In this document: piece by piece, positions 40,083 through 52,600 of the stretch
Layout: each line of letters begins with the position of its first letter
How positions within the stretch are numbered: the stretch's first letter is position 1
Source of the DNA: Pampus argenteus
Taxonomy: Eukaryota > Chordata > Actinopteri > Scombriformes > Stromateidae
DNA length: 64,000 nt
Assembly (NCBI GenBank): GCA_036937835.1
Contig: CM072880.1
Coordinates: forward strand, 11,476,501-11,540,500
Direction: 5' to 3'
The notes under the pieces: generated by a model
What the model saw: the letters and a program-made list of their open reading frames with translations, nothing else
Told to the model about the DNA's origin: nothing
The model's database searches: none
Program-made: the position numbers and the translations under genes

Positions 40083-40273
40083 CTGCCTTTCAGACGCTGC
40101 TGCACTTTTTGCAGGTTAATTGCTTCTCCTTTTACCTGGACAGGTCGTTGTGGTTGAGTTTGTTTCTTCAGGTCTTCAGTGTTGAGTCCTGCTCAATTTT
40201 AAGCAACTTTAGCATCAAATCTTGCGGGTTTTTTAAAACTTTTTTTAATTGACTGAAGACAATTGCTGTAGAA

Positions 40274-42424
40274 ATGGCAGACTGGAAGACACAGATGAGT
40301 TACAACTACAACCCTTCATACCATGCCTACGCCTACGGCCTCATGTATCAGTCCGGGCCCGAACAAAACCACGGGAACCTGGCCGGCTGGGGCGAACCCG
40401 GAGTCACAGATTTGAGCAACTACAGTCCCGGAGTGACGCAGGCCTACTACGCCGCAGCCACCACCAGGACACGGGAAGAGTATCCGCCTCGCAGCCCGGA
40501 GCAACACGCAGTGAACGGCCACTGTCACTACCAGGGCTCCGGTCTTCTGTACCTCGGTGACACCCAGGCCAGCCGCCTGCTCCTGTCCGGACAGCACCGC
40601 GCTGCATACGATACGCGGGCTGACGAGGCCCGGCGGGCCGGCAGCGACTCGACCAGTGACTCGGAGGCTCACACCTCCCCAGGTAAGCAAACCCAAGTTA
40701 CCCAACAAGCTGCTAAATTTTCAGTAACTCAGTGGACCCCTACAGTTGTTGCAACTTTTGAGTATTAATTTTAAAACCTTTTTGTGTAAATGCTTACATT
40801 TACTCGAAGTTGACTGTTAAAAGCCAAAATGTCCTCTTCCAGCATCAAACATGAAGTCCAGTTCAGCTCCATTTTGGTTTAAAAGGGTTTTCTGAATATC
40901 CCGCCACAGACTGTAGAAAGAGCATCTGGCAGAGTTCAGTAGCGACATCTAGCGACAAGATTAGGTTATAACACAAAACACTGACTTAAATATGGGTAAA
41001 ATGCCCCATTTTTCATTTTATTGTTGGGTAGTTCTGTTAAATCTTCAATTCACTGCAATGTTGACGGTCAGCAGGGGTATCAGGATTACAGTGTTAATAA
41101 TTGTCCATATTAAACATGGTCACCTCTTCACCCTCCCTTTAGACTCGTGGAGTTCTGGCAGCAGCAGAGAAGGAAGTCTCCCCCAGGCAGACCCTGCCAC
41201 ATGGGTAAAGAAAGAGCTTGATGACGAGGCAAACAGCAGGAGCCCAGATGCCAGTGAGGATGTATCCAGCTCCCTGAAGGAGCCACTAACTTTTGTCACA
41301 AGGAACGAGAGCGCCAATACCACAACTGCTACTGTAAATAACCCCAAAGGAAAGGCCCGGACTGCCTTCTCGGAGAGTCAAATGAATGCTCTTGTTCAGC
41401 GCTTTAGCGTGCAGAGGTACCTCACCCCGGCTGAAATGAAGAACCTGGCAGACCTAACGGGGCTGACCTACAAACAGGTGATGCATAAGAAGAATAATTT
41501 GAGGTTGTTTTTTTTTTTTTAAACAAATGGATATCGTGGACCCTTTCTAATCAGTCGGGATCTGCTTCGACTTTGTTTGTAGGTGAAGACTTGGTTTCAG
41601 AATCGAAGGATGAAGCTAAGGAGGCACCAGAAAGACACCAGCTGGGTGTCTGAGCGTTACACCACCAACAAGGACAGCCCAGTTCGTGGAAACATCTTCA
41701 CCAACATCCCGACACACATTCCACCTGTAAGCACCTCTCATAATTAACATTAACAATTAATTGCAATACAACATATTGTGCAGTTGCATGCATACGTATG
41801 CAACTCATTTTTGTTTTAACTGCACCATTTGACTTCGAATTGGGTTTTAAAACGGGAGTTCAGATAGTTGTCCTGCCCAGGTGTCCTGTTTGTTGATAAC
41901 AGAGGAGCAGTGGCGTGGACATAGAGCACTACGTCCATAATGGAGGCCTAACCATAGTCTGATTAAGGCCTTAAAGGCGCGACGAAACACTGCCACAAAC
42001 AATGATGCTGTGATACAAGACATTACGGATTGTTGATATTAACTACCACATGTTTGTCTTTCAGTATCAAGGAGAGGCTAGGCCCCAGCTCAGAGAGCAT
42101 TACAACCAGCATATGATGGAGGCAGCCTTTAAGAAGACCGCTCCCCAGAATCTGGCCTTCTATCTGGCTGCTATGGGCAGCACTGCTGGATCTGCTGGCT
42201 ACCCCTCCTGGTCCTCCAACACATCCCAGACTGCAGTGACCCCCAGGCCCCAGGCAGCTGGCTGGTCCATGCCCCCAGGCGTCAGCCATTATGAATTCAA
42301 CCCCAACGTATGCAACCCAGCCAGCAACGCTGAGCAAGACACAAGCTTTGACAGCAAAGACGGAGAGCCTGTCAACAGCAGCAGTTCCCTAAATACAGCC
42401 ACTGTACATAATGCCAGCCGCTAG
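40274..42424 (+). CDS. nanog: Homeobox transcription factor Nanog
   Basis: Pluripotency and zygotic-genome-activation homeodomain factor. Exons: 40274-40682, 41143-41477, 41583-41726, 42065-42424; 1248 nt, 415 aa. The N-terminus MADWKTQMSYNYNPSYHAYA followed by YGLMYQ is the fish Nanog signature. The homeodomain is about residues 205-265: KARTAFSESQMNALVQRFSV, QRYLTPAEMKNLADLTGLTY, then KQVKTWFQNRRMKLRRHQKD. The intron inside helix 3 falls between KQ and VKTWF. The homeodomain is preceded by a Ser/Thr/acidic linker with SDSEAHTSP. The C-terminal region is Ser/Asn/Thr-rich and lacks the tandem tryptophan repeat of mammalian NANOG; only isolated Trp residues (PSW, GWS) occur. Start chosen at the first ATG after the TATA-driven leader. 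An overlapping open frame from 40249 is not used. Confidence 0.96.
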
Positions 42425-43851
42425 TACCTGTTGGAGTTACTGGGCATATAAGCTTTTCTGTAAATGTTACCCAACAGCCATGTTTATATTCTTCTCTTCA
42501 AGTTTCCTGACTGTAACTGGGGGGATTTTGTTGGGCTGGGTGTACATATGCCTTGTTCATACTCCTGTTCAAAAGTATTTTACTTTTTTTTATCTCGAAG
42601 CTTTATTTTTATACGCAACTATTTAATGTATGTTGGTGTGTTCTTTGCGCTTGGTAATACTAGATGGGTCCAAGTTGGATGAATTCTTTGTATTACATTG
42701 TTTTTGGCACCATTTGAAGGCAAAGTACTGATAGATCTGTACACACATTTCAATGCTTTTTTTCCCTATAAATACACACGGTAACTTTTGTAAAATTTGT
42801 CTTTTTGTTTTACTTCAAGTGTTTCACTGAGGGCTGGAAATATCATGAAATATACTTTTCCTAGGTTCTCCATTGTGATTGACTGCATAGTAGGGGTTAA
42901 TGTTAATTGGTTACACCTGCTGTGACACAGATAAGACTGGCCTTAAGTTAAACATGAGTTATTTTTAAGTCTTAGGAAATGTCAATTGGCTATGAAGGAA
43001 GTTGTATCATAGATACACCTATTCGAGAACTAAAAAAAACATCCAAAGTGTTCTGGTGTTGGCAATATTGTATTTAAAAAAGCATTTATTGAAAAGACTA
43101 TATTTACATCAGAACCAAAATCACAGTCAATGGTGACCATAGAATACAACGATAGTATTGCTCCCATCACTGACATCTACAAGGCATCATTCCTCTGCAT
43201 TACTGCAGGGCTATGTGGAGCTTCACAGGACCAGTGCAAAACATGACTTTCTCTATTACATTTAAATAGGCTGCCACAGTTTCATATATATGGGGGGAGT
43301 AGATTTGCAAGTCATAACGCTTGCACTGCCGTGTAACCAATGAAAAGTTGAGTATGAGTCAGCTGTCTGTGTGGGTAACCAGTGTAATACAGAAAACAAG
43401 GACTGTAGATCCTGCGAGCCTTGATAGACCATGGAGTAAGAAACAGAGCGCATTATGATGCTGCGTATTGCAAGTCTGCATCATACAATGAGTTTTAAAC
43501 CCATTCATTCATACTGTATTTGTACATTTTACCCATTCATTCCTGATGGGACACAAACAACCCTTTGTACTATAATATTCCATTTAATCGTTAAATACAC
43601 CACCCCCTCCACAATGACACCTTCATTTGACTACTGATCCCTTATTATTCCAGCAGTGACAGCTCTTCAAATTCAAGCGTTGGCTCTTGTCAAACCAAGG
43701 TAAAGGCCCCTGTTTCTCCTCCCATTATTAAAAGGAGGTGTGTGTGTATGACTGAAAGAGCGAAGAAGACAATGAAGATTGTCCATGTGTGCTATGAGGA
43801 AATTCATATCAGAGGTGTGTGTGTGTGTGTGTGTGTGTGTGTATTTCATGC
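42425..43851. other. nanog 3' UTR and tm9sf1 3' UTR space
   Basis: nanog and tm9sf1 converge here. No exon is seen. No canonical AATAAA was found for nanog in the first 650 bp. A minus-strand AATAAA at 43085-43090 is a candidate end for tm9sf1 (about 760 bp 3' UTR). A TG microsatellite lies at 43815-43842, just after the tm9sf1 stop codon. Confidence 0.5.
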
Positions 43852-46800
43852 CTAGTCCATCTTGAGGCTACGGTAGATGTAGCGAATAAATGCCAGTGAG
43901 GCCCAGAATGACACGCTGCCGAGCATCAGCGAGAAAACCATGGCTGTCAGCAGAGAGTAGCCAAAGAACTCGGTGCTCTGCACCAGGCCACTCATAGAGG
44001 ACCGGTTCCGGTAATAGAAAACAGAATAGACGAAGATGAAGATGCCGGTAGATCCGGTGCTCAGCACGCTCCGCCACCACCACCGGTAATCCTCGCCGGA
44101 CAGCAGGAAGTACGTGAGTGCCACAGAGATGCATGCACCCACTGAGAGGAGGATGGCGAAGACGCACAGCAGGATGCCGTACAGGGTGTAGTGCTCCCTG
44201 CCCCAAACTGTAGCAAAGATGTAGTACAGCTCCACTGAGATGGCACTGAGGGAGAGAAGTGATGGAAAGCATGAATTAGTGTGCATAAAAATGACCTAAC
44301 TGCACTTTCAATGTTTTCTTCCCACTGGAGTAGATGAATCTGTGCAGATGAAATAAAGATCAGCCACATCTCACCAGCAAAATGTAGCTCTCATTTCAGT
44401 TACCACCTATGAATGTAATAATAGTGCTGACTTATAATTCAAGATGATTTAGAAGTATCACTTCAAATGGCAGAACCCCCAAAAGTGTAGAGATATATTC
44501 AAATTTTGGTCCATAAAGCTTTCTATATTACGATTACTGTGATAAGAATAAATCCTCATTGTAAACCCTAAAAGAGACCTCATGTGTTAACTTTGTCCTC
44601 CTCCTTCACACCTCTCAATCCTTTTAAAGCACCTTTTTTCCAATCCTGAAAACAGCTCACCTGAATGGCAGGAAGCCTCCGATGGCCATGTGTACAGCTG
44701 CATGTTTGTACCAGGGCTGTGTAGGGATCTGCCGGGCGATGTTGCGGGTGCGACAGGGAGCCTGGAAGCTGCCAGCTCGATTCTTTCCCACTATCCCGCC
44801 GATGACGGTGAGGGGGAAGCCCACCAGTACCCAGGCACCTAGCAGGAGGAGCACGGTGGTGGCTGGCAGTGCCTGAGTGGAGCCGCTCCACCAGTGGATT
44901 GAGTTCACTACACTCCACGTCAGGAACAGAGGAGCTGTGGCAACGAAGGACTTCTTTCATTTATCATCTAAACTTGCAATGAAAATTTTAATGCATAGCT
45001 GGAAAGCCTAATAATAAAAGGGAAATGTGAGATGCGATGTGGAAGAAAAGGACGATAGATTCAATGTGGTTTCTCAAGGATGCTCGGGCTCTGTGAGGTG
45101 TGGAGAGATGGTTTAAAGTCTCATCATGAAACATTTCTGATCAGACTCACCAGAGAAGAGAGATGAGGTGAGGATGATGTTCCACACCCAGCGCTGGCCG
45201 TTGATTTGTGTGTAAAAGCTGCATGAGACGTAGCCTGACACACAGCTGGTCAGAGCGTACAGGACAATAGCCGCAGAGTTGATGGCGCCATGGCGGTGCA
45301 CATTGAACATTCCCAGTAATGCCATGACGATTATCCCTGTAGCAATGAGGAGACATGGTGATCAGACTCCAGTTGTAAAAACAGTTGTATGGAATGGAAT
45401 TTAACAGACCTGTGTGTGTGTATTTAAAAATGAAAATCACCTGTGGCAAGGGTAAGGAACTGAGCCCCCACTCCCAGCACAGCACACAGCAGGCTTTTGT
45501 AAGGGGGGAATCTGAAGACGTCGGTGTGTATGATCTTCCAGCCGTTGTCTCCTTGGTCCAGATCTTCACAGCCGCCCTCCTCCTCCACATTGTACCTGCA
45601 GATGAGGGAAAAGCACAGGAAAACTTTAGCACAAAAAAAGATCTATCATTGCATTATGAAACAAATAAAACCGCTAATAACTGTAACTACAAGATATTTT
45701 AACACCTTTTACAGCCTTTGTGTTTTATGACCCATAGTGATGTTGGCTCGTTCTGAAGGTGCACTCAGGTCTTTATTAGCCTCATTTAGTATAACCTTTT
45801 TTTTTTAATTAAAACATGAAATATGAAGATTCCCACACATTAAGACAGAAATAACCACTTGAGCTGCTTGCCAACTGACCTGGCAAAGTCATTCTTAAGG
45901 ACCCGCATGAGGATGATGATGACAAAGCCCAGCAGTAGCACCACCAGCACCAGCGAGTTAATGATGGACAGCCAGTGGATCTCCAGAGTTTTTGGGAAGA
46001 ACGAGTAGTCTCGGAGGCGCTCGCCTCTCCTGGAGTGGGGCAGAGTGGAATCGAACCAGTGCACGCTGTAGGTGTGGGTGACCTTTAGGCTGCCTCCCCC
46101 CACCCCGACTCCACCCACCGCTGATCCCGCCCCCTCCTCCAGGGGAACAGGTTTGACGTCTTTCACTGAGACGTTGGCAAAGATCACTGAGTCACCGTTG
46201 TATTCGATGTTGAAGTCCAGATGAGTCCACAAACCCACCTGTTGGAAGAGAGAAAGGAGAACAACAGAGAATGAAGTGAATAAAAAGGATGACAACTGGA
46301 CTTTGACAGTGAGTGTGGTTCACTGGAAACGGGAATTTTGCATAAAGATATGGGCTTCAAGTGCAATAGAGTTCAAATTTCCTTTGTTCCAGGTGCAATT
46401 TTGCTCACACTTAGCACTTTATATTATCCAATCCTATACAAAATCTAACTTTTTGTAGATGTTATAATTGTACTGATATGTGTGTACTATCATATACAAA
46501 CCAATTATTGTTGTACTGTTAATTTGTTAATCTCTCTGCTACAAGCGGTTTTTCTTCCAGTGTTACAATAAAGTACTGACCTGAACTAAAACCTTTAACA
46601 CACTTCTCTAAGTACAAAACTTAACTGATTCCACGTGTCCCACAAACCCTCAAAGGCAGAAGGTTTACCTTGTGGCTGTGAGGCAGGAAGCCGCTCTCCT
46701 CTATGTATCCCACAAACCCCCAGATTGGAATCTCATCCAGGACAAATTCAAAGTAGTACAGCTCCTCGATGGCCTCACGGAGTTGGTCCACCTAGCACAT

Positions 46801-47623
46801 AAAACATATCCAGGGTCACAACCCTTGCACTACAATCAAGGCTACAGCTTCTAGTGTCGGTGTTATTTAATTAGACTTGTTACACAATCAAATCATAAAA
46901 GACAGTTTTATTTAATAATACATTGTGGGCCTAATTCAATGAAACATCTGTGATAAACTTGCTCTGCACAATCACCTTCTTCAACACACCATACTGTAGA
47001 AGCTCAGGTGGGATAGTACAAAGTCACTGTATTAGATCCTGAAACGGATACACACCATGATGGCTGTTCTTGTGTGAATAAATACCTGTTTCTCTGAAAG
47101 AGTGAGCTGGCAGAGCGTTTTCTTCTCTACGTTCTCTTTGAACCGGATTTGATATAAAGACTCTGCCATTCTGTCGCCATCCAACACTTCTCCCAGACTG
47201 AGCGACTTGTGATGCACCTGGAGAAGAAGAGTAACAATATGAGGGTTAGTTGTGTTATAATTCTGAGTTCAGAAAGTCACTGCATGCTTGTTGTGTGAGT
47301 CCAACATCCTAAAGATGTGAGCAATAAGTTACTGCTTGGATATTTGGATTAAACTTCCTAAACACAGTCATTCTCTTTTACATTAATATACACGGTAAAC
47401 CTGAACAAAGACTAACCTTCTCTGGCCTGCAAACAGGCAGGGTGTAGTAGTGATACGTCTCTTGGGGGTTATGATAAGGACCCACTTTGTTGACATAGAG
47501 AGACACGTTGTCCCCCTGCTTGTAGCCCACCGTCCAGCCTGAGAAAAAGCACAGCATCAAGACGCAGTGCAGGACCGTCGTCCTCTGGCAGCCACTTGGC
47601 AGGTGTCCTCTTCCACACTGCAT
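43852..47623 (-). CDS. tm9sf1: Transmembrane 9 superfamily member 1 (nonaspanin)
   Basis: Endosome/Golgi nonaspanin. Exons from 5' to 3': 47417-47623, 47086-47217, 46669-46791, 45880-46238, 45441-45595, 45151-45336, 44661-44934, 43852-44245; 1830 nt, 609 aa (human 606). Signal-peptide-like residues about 15-33 (VLHCVLMLCFFSGWTVG) are followed by the luminal domain with NKVGPYHNPQETYHYY, HHKSLSLGEVLDGDRMAESL and EELYYFEFVLDEIPIWGFVG. The first membrane helix is about residues 244-268 (LSIINSLVLVVLLLGFVIII). The remaining helices include FPLTVIGGIVGKN, WYKHAAVHMAIGGFLPF, AISVELYYIFATVWGRE and SGEDYRWWWRSVLSTGSTG. The C-terminus KMD fits the KxD/E COPI-binding Golgi signal of the family. The ATG exon begins after an acceptor (TTGCAACAG), so a non-coding first exon lies upstream. 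Confidence 0.96.
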
Positions 47624-49200
47624 AATGCCTGTTGCAAAGATGGACAGTTCATCAGTTTCATTTTGCATGGGTGAGATTTAAACAAGACTGTCTGGCCTGA
47701 GACTTACAGTGTGCCTCTCATTTCAAGATTACGAATAAGCTTATTTTCATATCAACTTCACCTTATATGTGATTTTTTTATAGGTCAAGTGGTATCAAAG
47801 ACGCCGTTTTATATTATGTCTTCTATTATGTGCATATGAAGAGCATTTTAGGCTCTTACGGCTAATACGTATTTGACGCCTCATGTTAAAAATGAAATGA
47901 TGGTGATGCAGTGTCATTCTTCCCTTTTTTCTTTATTAAAAAGAAAAAAAAAGCCTTTTAAAAGCTTTAAAAATAGTTGAGTCATACAGATTGTTTTGCA
48001 TGTCTCGCTCTGAACCTTAAAAAGCAGAGTTGGGCATCATCACTTTTGGGGTTAGATATTAAAAGAGCAATCTTAAAAGCTGATCAATAGTCAGCACTGA
48101 TCTTGCATTACTGGTCAAAGAAAAAATATGCAGCAATGATAACGCAGTTTAAATTTAGATTGCAACATTTTCTATTCTGTGTCGTGCTTCCTGATTTGTG
48201 ATGTTAACCTATGCCAGTTAGTTACCTCTGAATTAGTGAGGGTGTTATTCACACTGTCTATTATCATAGCTTTTTAAATATTTGTTGAACTGCACTAACC
48301 TGTATGAAAGGTGTTTTTATTTTCAAATTAAGTGTGTTTGATGGTTCCTTGTTTTCACTGCAGTAATAGTAAGAGCAAGGTCAAATGTCAAAGTGGCACA
48401 AAACGCAGGGCACAATCGATTTGTTTTATCATCTCTGTGGAAAGAAACGTGACTATAATGATGAGTCTCACTGAGTCATGTTAAACAAAACAACTGATCT
48501 GCATCAACACCAGAGACGAAGAGGACAAGACTAAAAAAACAAAGTTTCCTAAATCTTTTCTACCTGAATCACTGTTGTGACACTTCAGTCCCAAAGCTGC
48601 AGATCCAACAAAACCTGTCTGTCCGCCGGATTTCTCGGGACTCCAGGCCCCGACAGTCTCCTCTCTGAATGCGTCGATACTAAAGCTTAATCTAAAGATT
48701 TGCAGCGACACATCTTGGTGATGTAATGTCCCTACGTATTATATACACACACGGTTATTTCTGGGCACACCAGGTACTTTTTTTATTGACACATGAGATG
48801 GTGTAGAAGAAGAGCTCCGACTCCACGTCACCTTAAAAAATAAAAATAACGACGACTCGGTTGAGTTTTCCGGAGTGGGCGGAGAAACAAAAAACAAAAA
48901 CACACTTCCGACGTTACCGGTTGCTAGCATACAGTGATAGTTCTCCCTCGCAGACAATTTGAAATGACCGTAGTTTTAATTCGCGTTTTATTGTCACCAA
49001 AAAAAACCGTCGTTTAAACGGCTTGAAAGTCTGCTTGTGTTATTCTGCTGTATTGACCGGACTTCCGCCAACCTTCAACCTTGAACCAATCAGATCCTTG
49101 CTTGTTAGAACTCAGACTAGTGTAATCGCACCTGCACTGTCAATGCCCGTTTTTAACGGTGCAGTGCTCGACAGATTGATTAGCAATGTCTGCCATTTGA
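47624..49200. other. Upstream region shared by tm9sf1 and fen1 (divergent genes)
   Basis: It holds the non-coding 5' exon of tm9sf1 somewhere before about 49000 and the start region of fen1. The right part (about 48570-49270) is richer in CpG and G+C than its surroundings. Open frames here are short, show no family resemblance, and I do not call them. Confidence 0.5.
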
Positions 49201-49208
49201 TTTCCCGC
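49201..49208 (+). promoter_or_regulatory. E2F site upstream of fen1
   Basis: TTTCCCGC, a perfect E2F consensus, followed by a CpG-rich stretch (CTCGCGCGCCGCAG at about 49225). A good splice donor GTGAGT follows at 49277, marking the end of a likely non-coding first exon. FEN1 is an S-phase gene, so E2F control is plausible; the sequence shows only the motif. Confidence 0.5.
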
Positions 49209-49658
49209 GTAACACACATTTCCTCGCGCGCCGCAGACGTAGGGATAAGTGCACGCATCGGTAACAGCTAACAGTGGTGAGTCCGTATAAACAACAACAA
49301 TAATCTAACCTAATGTTACACTGAATGCTAGATGTATCAGTAGTTTCTATGCGCTATATTTACACTGTGCATACCTTACTTATGGTTTATCCTTCCAGCT
49401 AACTGCTTACGTTACAGGACACGTTCTTTCCTCCGCACCCCAAATTCCATTCAGAAAACTGACAATTTAGTGTAACATAGCTTCACTGTAAATCCACACA
49501 CTTAAGAATATAGCTTGCACCACATACAACACACCACTAGTAACTAGTCTTTAAATCGGCGTGTATCTCACGCAGCAAAGCACCACATATGTAAACAATA
49601 TGTCTCATGTTGTTCTTTGTTTTTCAGGTTTTGGTAACTTCCGTTTCAGCCTACCACA

Positions 49659-52600
49659 ATGGGAATACATGGACTTGCCAAGCTGATTGCTGACCAGGCA
49701 CCTGGTGCCATAAAAGAGCAAGAAATCAAGAACTACTTTGGTAACTGGTTCAGCTTCTTCTTCCTACATATTGATTATATATTGAATGAAAAATGAAAAG
49801 TCATTGATCTGCCTTGGATAAACTGGGTCATTGCTGCATTGGAAGGTGAAAACAACAGAGACAAAATATACATGATAAGAGCTCATAATCATCCCTTTTA
49901 CCTAATGTAGGTATGAAATAAATAATCTTGCATAATTTGCTTTATGCTGTAATGAATGAAGGCTTAAGAAGAAGGGTATAGATGTGTGGTGAGACCATTG
50001 CTCCAACTGTAGTTGTTTTGATAACCCTTGCTCTTTTGGACATGGTAATCATCTGCTGTTCTGAACGTTTGCAGGGAGAAAGATTGCAGTAGATGCTTCT
50101 ATGTGCATCTACCAGTTTTTGATTGCAGTGCGACAGGATGGCAACGTGCTGCAGAATGAGGATGGAGAGACAACAAGGTACAACCAGGTGGGGTTGGGGT
50201 AATGGTATAAAATTAGGAGGAGAGGGTCATGCAAGTAAAGGAAATTTATACAGACTACAACTTTTGGATTTCTGTTTACTACAATCTGAAGGAGAAATGT
50301 TGTAATAACTGGAGTGTGTGTTTGTTTACGTTTGCCCAATAAAATAAAGTTGAAAAAAAGAAAAACTCAAAAAGGCATAGTAGGAGACGCATTAGAGGCA
50401 CAGCAGTTCTTTGATTGATCCTAAACCAGCTACTGTAGCTCAGGTGTTGGCTGAAGCCCTGAAATATTCATGCTTTTTACTCTACTTACTTCCTCAGCCA
50501 CCTGATGGGAATGTTCTACCGGACAATCCGCATGCTAGAGCACGGCATCAAACCTGTGTACGTGTTTGATGGCAAACCCCCACAGCTGAAGTCAGGAGAG
50601 GTTAGTGTGTTCTCTGATTTTAACTGGTGCTTTCATCTCTGCGTGTTGTCGCAAATGCTGTCACCAACAAGTTCCAGACAGTGTCACTGTTTGCTGTTTG
50701 TTTAACCGTGGTGTCGCTCTCTGTAATCTCTTATTTGTTTGATAAATCAGTAAATACAGAGACATTTTTTACATGTTGGCCCATGTATTTTGCAAGGGGC
50801 AACGCGTCCTATGTGTCTTACTCTGTCCTTGCTCTTCCTTTCACTCCAGCTGGAGAAGAGAGTGGAGAGACGAGCTGAAGCTGAGAAGATGCTTGCAAAA
50901 GCCCAGGAACTGGGTACAGTTAATTAATTTTTCTTAACAATCGTTGTGTGTGTGATGAGAATGAGCTGATTATATTTAGACCCTACAGACACATACATTT
51001 TGTCACAGAGATCAAAATCAGGATGTTTTGGAAAGTTGTAAGAGGTATAAACCAATCAGAATCCAGAACTGAATATCTTTTGTATACAAATAAGATGTAT
51101 TCATATTGTAAGGATTGTGAACAACATATATCAATGTGTATGTAAAAACTTCTCGCGTCACTCTTAGGTGAACAAGAGAACATTGACAAATTCACCAAGC
51201 GTCTGGTAAAAGTCACCAAGCAGCATAATGACGAGTGCAAGAAGCTGCTGACCCTGATGGGAGTTCCTTATATCGAGGTGAGATGTTTGCTACGACATCT
51301 GAGGGTTTAGGGACATTTTCTCAGTTGTACTAATTCTGGGTGAATGATTAGATGAAATGTAATGTGATATGTTTCTGTAGGCTCCATGTGAGGCTGAAGC
51401 CAGCTGTGCCGCTCTGGTTAAATCAGGGAAGGTCTTCGCCACAGCAACCGAGGATATGGACGGACTGACCTTCGGGACAAATGTGCTGCTCAGACACCTC
51501 ACGGCCAGTGAAGCAAAGTAAAGTCGCGCCTGCATCTCTCTGTTACTGCATCACTGATTTCCACTGTTAGGCTTTCTAGCAGTCACGTTTGATGAATGGA
51601 GGTGACTTGACATTTTCCACTTTTTTCTTATTTATATGATTGATAATGGCAAAAATGCAATCAGTATCATGATGTTTAATGATTCTTAACTATTTGTAGA
51701 GCAAAACAGGGACAGTGGTGTTCCTGTGTCTTACCAGCTCTCAATAAGGAACACCTGTGCAATGTAATGCACAAGTGATAATTCTACTTCATGTTTATTA
51801 TTGCAGTCTTGTTAAATCTATTTCTTTATGCACTTGATAATACATCAAAATGTTTTTTTTATGTTTTCTTATTTATTTATTTATTTTAGGAAACTCCCTA
51901 TCCAAGAATTCCACTTCAGTCGCATCCTGCAGGACATCGGTCTGACCAATGATCAGGTAAAGAAAGTTGTATAATCATGTGACATTTTTCACCTGAAGTG
52001 AAATTCAAGAAGCACTTCCTCAGATTTTAACATGCTGATTTTGGTGTGGAATGATTGAACAAGGCACACCAGAAGTAATATATGTTGTTTGGTTTTTTTT
52101 TCTTGTATTAACGCCGCCTTTTCTCCGTTGCTCATCCCAGTTCATAGACCTGTGTATTCTGCTCGGCTGTGACTACTGTGGCACCATCAAAGGGATCGGC
52201 CCCAAGAGAGCCATCGACCTGATCAGACAGCACGGCTGCATCGAGGAGATCCTAGAAAACATTGACACTAATGTAAGTGAATATATTTACCGCAACCCTG
52301 ATGCCAGTTAAACAAGAAGGTTTGGTGTTGAGGTTTTGTGTGTTTGTCTTGCTTTCCTCCATGCAGAAGTACCCTGCTCCTGAGGACTGGTTGTACAAAG
52401 AGGCCAGGGGCTTGTTTTTGAAGCCAGAAGTGGTGGATTGTTCCACAGTGGATTTGAAGTGGAGTGAACCGGATGATGAGGGACTGATCCAGTTCATGTG
52501 TAATGAGAAACAATTCAGGTATAATATCAGCAGGCTCACTTTAATGCTACTGCATTTTTTTTGCATTGATTGATGAATGTTGATGCAAACATTGGGTTTT

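Noticed and set aside
40316..40708. Long minus-strand open frame opposite nanog exon 1
   Set aside because: It is a GC-rich shadow of the nanog coding frame with no family resemblance and no splice or start context.
48481..48957. Minus-strand frames upstream of tm9sf1 as a possible N-terminal coding exon
   Set aside because: They lack resemblance to the nonaspanin N-terminus. The exon beginning after the acceptor at 47635 already has a start codon and signal-peptide-like segment.
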